Below are positions 61,880-64,000 of a stretch of DNA of 64,000 nt, in pieces. A program made the translations under genes and the position numbers. This DNA comes from Vicugna pacos (Eukaryota; Chordata; Mammalia; Artiodactyla; Camelidae), in NCBI RefSeq assembly GCF_048564905.1, contig NC_132996.1:62904501-62968500 (forward strand), in the 5' to 3' direction. Under the pieces are notes generated by a model that worked only from the letters and a program-made list of their open reading frames with translations, did no database searches and was not told the origin of the DNA. Numbering within the stretch: position 1 is the stretch's first letter; the number at the start of each line of letters is the position of its first letter.

Positions 61880-62130
61880 ACAGACACTGAACTTTGTCTC
61901 CAGAGACTTTGCAGCGGGAGAAGATAATTAGGCTCCATCTCTGATAAGATATGCAAACGAATTACGAGCAATTATCTGACACCAAGGTACACGCAGCTGC
62001 AGGGCGGCCTCCACTCTGAGCTTGGTCTTTGGTTTCCGTCTGCAGTGGAGCAAAACCGGGGGAGATTGTAACGAGGCTGGAAGGGCGTCAGAAGTCTAAT
62101 TAAATGTGAAAGGTCGACCTAGGGAGCAGA
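61880..62130. promoter_or_regulatory. Candidate non-coding regulatory element
   Basis: A non-repetitive stretch dense in homeodomain- and POU-like sites: ATAATTA (61924-61930), ATGCAAAC (61951-61958), CAATTATC (61969-61976) and CTAATTA (62096-62102). The last is followed 14 bases later by an EBF-like TCCCTAGGT on the minus strand (62117-62126). OR enhancers are known to combine LHX2 and EBF sites. The element lies 17 kb beyond the last OR, upstream of the whole minus-strand array. Whether it is conserved or active cannot be seen from one sequence. Confidence 0.3.
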
Positions 62131-62149
62131 AGAGTGGCTTGTGTTTTCT

Positions 62150-62520
62150 AAAGGCTTTTCATTTTATTTAATTCTTACTCCAAATCCTACCTCCGTGAGG
62201 TAAGTCTCCCCGTTAAGGTTAAACAAATACATACGTGCTTCTGGACTAGAATTCGGGTCATTAACGTGAGGAGATAATGCCCATGATAAATACATACCCC
62301 ATGATAAAAGAGCTAAAACCAGCTGAGCCTCTTCTATGCATCTCTCCTCGGGTACACTCATTCATTCGAAAACTGTGTCGCAGATGTGAGGCACGGTCCC
62401 TGGGTCCTTGAGATTCAGCTGTGATAGAAGCAGGCAATGCCCTCTTCCCCTGGTGTTTATAATGAAGGGGACACAAAATGCCACATAAACAAGGAAGTTT
62501 TAAAAAGAATTAGAGAAAGT
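62150..62520. repeat. Ancient repeat pieces (MIR-like, and family shared with 24305)
   Basis: 'cattcattcgaaaactgtgtcg' and 'gcaatgccctcttcccctgg' resemble the ancient family at 24305-24765. A MIR-like antisense piece precedes it at about 62160-62260. Confidence 0.4.
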
Positions 62521-62639
62521 TCAGCTAATGATAAGAAGTTATAAGGGAAACAAATAGAGAAGTAGGCTTGATATGTTATAAAGCAATCTTTCTTCAATTT
62601 CTGACCCCTCCTCTATGGGCTGGCTCAAAATTGGAGGAG

Positions 62640-62935
62640 CAGTACACAACACAGTGATCTGACACTTCTGTACATTTCGAAATGATCACCATGGTACGTC
62701 TAGTTACCTTCTGTCGCCACCCAAAGAATCACATTATTATTGACTCTATTTCCCACACTGTGCAAGTCATGTCACAGCTCATTTGTTTTGTAACTGGAAG
62801 TCTGTACCTCAGTCTCCCTCCCCCACCCTCCTCCCCTCGGGCAATGACCTGTCTGTGTCCTGTATCCATGACTCTGTGTCTGTTTAGTTGTTTGTTCATC
62901 TGCTTTGTTCTTTAGGTTACTATCTATTCTGAATC
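62640..62935 (-). mobile_element. LINE L1 3' UTR, antisense
   Basis: 'gatcaccatggtacgtctag', 'gtaactggaagtctgtacctc', 'cgggcaatgacctgtctg' and 'gttcatctgctttgttcttt' are the antisense L1MA-type 3' UTR. Confidence 0.8.
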
Positions 62936-63499
62936 TCACCTGCAAAATGAGGCAAAAGGTCAAGTTAAGACTGCTTGAGAAATTGCAATGAACATTCTGG
63001 AAGCCAGTAGTTCTGCAGTAAAAAGTAAAAACAGCGACAAGAATCAGAAAATCACCTGCCGTGCTGAACGCACAGGCACGAGATTGCCTCTTGCGGCAGC
63101 AAACACTTCTTAGAAAACCAGGGTTTGGGTCTTTCTCTTGTCACCTGAAGAGTTTGTTAGGCCTTCAGAAAGCACCTTTTGCCCTTCACAAGAATGTTTT
63201 TTTAGCAGACTCTGCAATTATCATCAGCTTTAAAGATGATGCAAATGATACAAGAATGTAAACAGCACATCAAAAAAAAAAAGCGTACCTGGAATTAAAG
63301 ACCTAAGGACATTTCTAATTAGGGTGAGAAAGAACAATCAGGGATGATGCTGAAGTGAGTCACAAGGCCTGGCGCTGTTAAGATGAGACGGGAGCTGGGG
63401 GGTTATTGTAAGGGGGCCTTGCACCCACCCACCACCCTGCCCCTCCGTCACAGAGAACCTATGACAGAGCAGACACTGAACATCTCGGGGTCTTAGTTA

Positions 63500-63840
63500 T
63501 CCACTGAGCCATTCGTTCACTCTGTAATCAAACACTGAGCACTAGTCGGTGCCTGGTTGAAAACTGCCTCAGTGAAAAAAGGAATGATCCCTGGCTCCAA
63601 ACAACTGATGGTCTAGTGGAAGAAAGAGACAACAATGGTGACAACAGCACAAACACGATGTGACAAGAGCCACAGTCACACCGTGCCTGAGGGACGGTGG
63701 GAACACGAAGAAGGAGTTTCAGCTTTATCAAGGCGAAGCATGATGAAATCAAAGTGCTGCTTAAAAAACTGAGTTTTGAAGAATGAACAGGAGCCCCCTC
63801 GAAAGACAGGGTGGTGTGTACAAGCGAAGGCACAGAGTCC
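63500..63840 (+). repeat. Ancient interspersed repeat, same family as 24305
   Basis: 'cattcgttcactctgtaatc', 'gatccctggctccaaacaac', 'gatggtctagtggaagaaag' and 'gtacaagcgaaggcacagag' follow the same order as the copy at 24305-24765. The open frames on the minus strand here (63528-63981) are within the repeat. Confidence 0.4.
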
Positions 63841-64000
63841 TCTCTGTGACTCCACACACAGTCTGGTGCAGGAGTGTGGAACATGCAAAAGGGGAGGAGA
63901 TGGTAAACCATGATAAGCAGCAATCACACACTCTCCCTTTCCTGTGTCTTGTTTAAGAATGCCTAGTAGGATGTTTGGCACATGTGTGCTCAGGTTTATT

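Noticed and set aside
63528-63981. 131-codon and 101-codon minus-strand frames
   Set aside because: They overlap an ancient interspersed repeat and show only low-complexity S/L-rich sequence.
1-64000. CRISPR arrays, operons, bacterial promoters, tRNA or rRNA genes
   Set aside because: The window is mammalian. The only tRNA-like sequences are SINE bodies, and the direct repeats seen are microsatellites or paralogous units.

Overview
This window is mammalian nuclear DNA from an olfactory receptor (OR) gene cluster. It is AT-rich, has no operons, and is dense in L1, L2, MIR and LTR remnants. Three tRNA-derived SINEs (near 4.84-4.94 kb and 25.66-25.95 kb) have the body typical of the camelid Vic-type SINE, so the source is most likely a camel, llama or alpaca. 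This is an inference from sequence recall, not from a search.

Six OR loci, each with a single coding exon, lie on the minus strand between 3.1 and 44.8 kb. Two encode closely related, intact receptors (3141-4082 and 14843-15787). A second subgroup holds a pseudogene with an in-frame stop (27262-28197), an open gene with an altered DRY motif (31757-32698), an intact gene (38173-39105) and a copy broken by one frameshift in a run of A (43877-44822). The last three sit in head-to-tail copies of a roughly 6-kb unit (about 31.76-38.16, 38.17-43.88 and 43.88-48.14 kb, the last truncated). The unit boundaries fall at the OR stop codons, so each copy has its own C-terminal tail. About 0.36 kb upstream of each of these three ATGs lies an 84-bp block that is almost unchanged between copies while its surroundings have diverged. 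It contains an EBF/Olf1-like site and ends in a splice donor, and I propose it as the promoter and first non-coding exon.

The rest is non-coding. 0-3 kb: an L1 tail and a GC-rich degenerate tandem repeat. 4-15 kb: SINE, a probable solo LTR, an L1 3' end and anonymous sequence. 16-31 kb: old L1 pieces with a nested LTR, a MaLR-type LTR split by a short L1, tandem SINEs and an L2. 36.2-37.0 kb: a broken retroviral pol fossil present in the first tandem unit but absent from the second. 48-64 kb: L1, L2 and MIR remnants, plus two patches of higher-complexity sequence (51.0 and 61.9-62.13 kb) with EBF-like or homeodomain-like sites that could be regulatory. I found no other protein-coding gene, tRNA or rRNA gene.

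The OR genes act as alternative odorant-sensing GPCRs, normally expressed one per olfactory neuron. No pathway beyond the cluster is visible.
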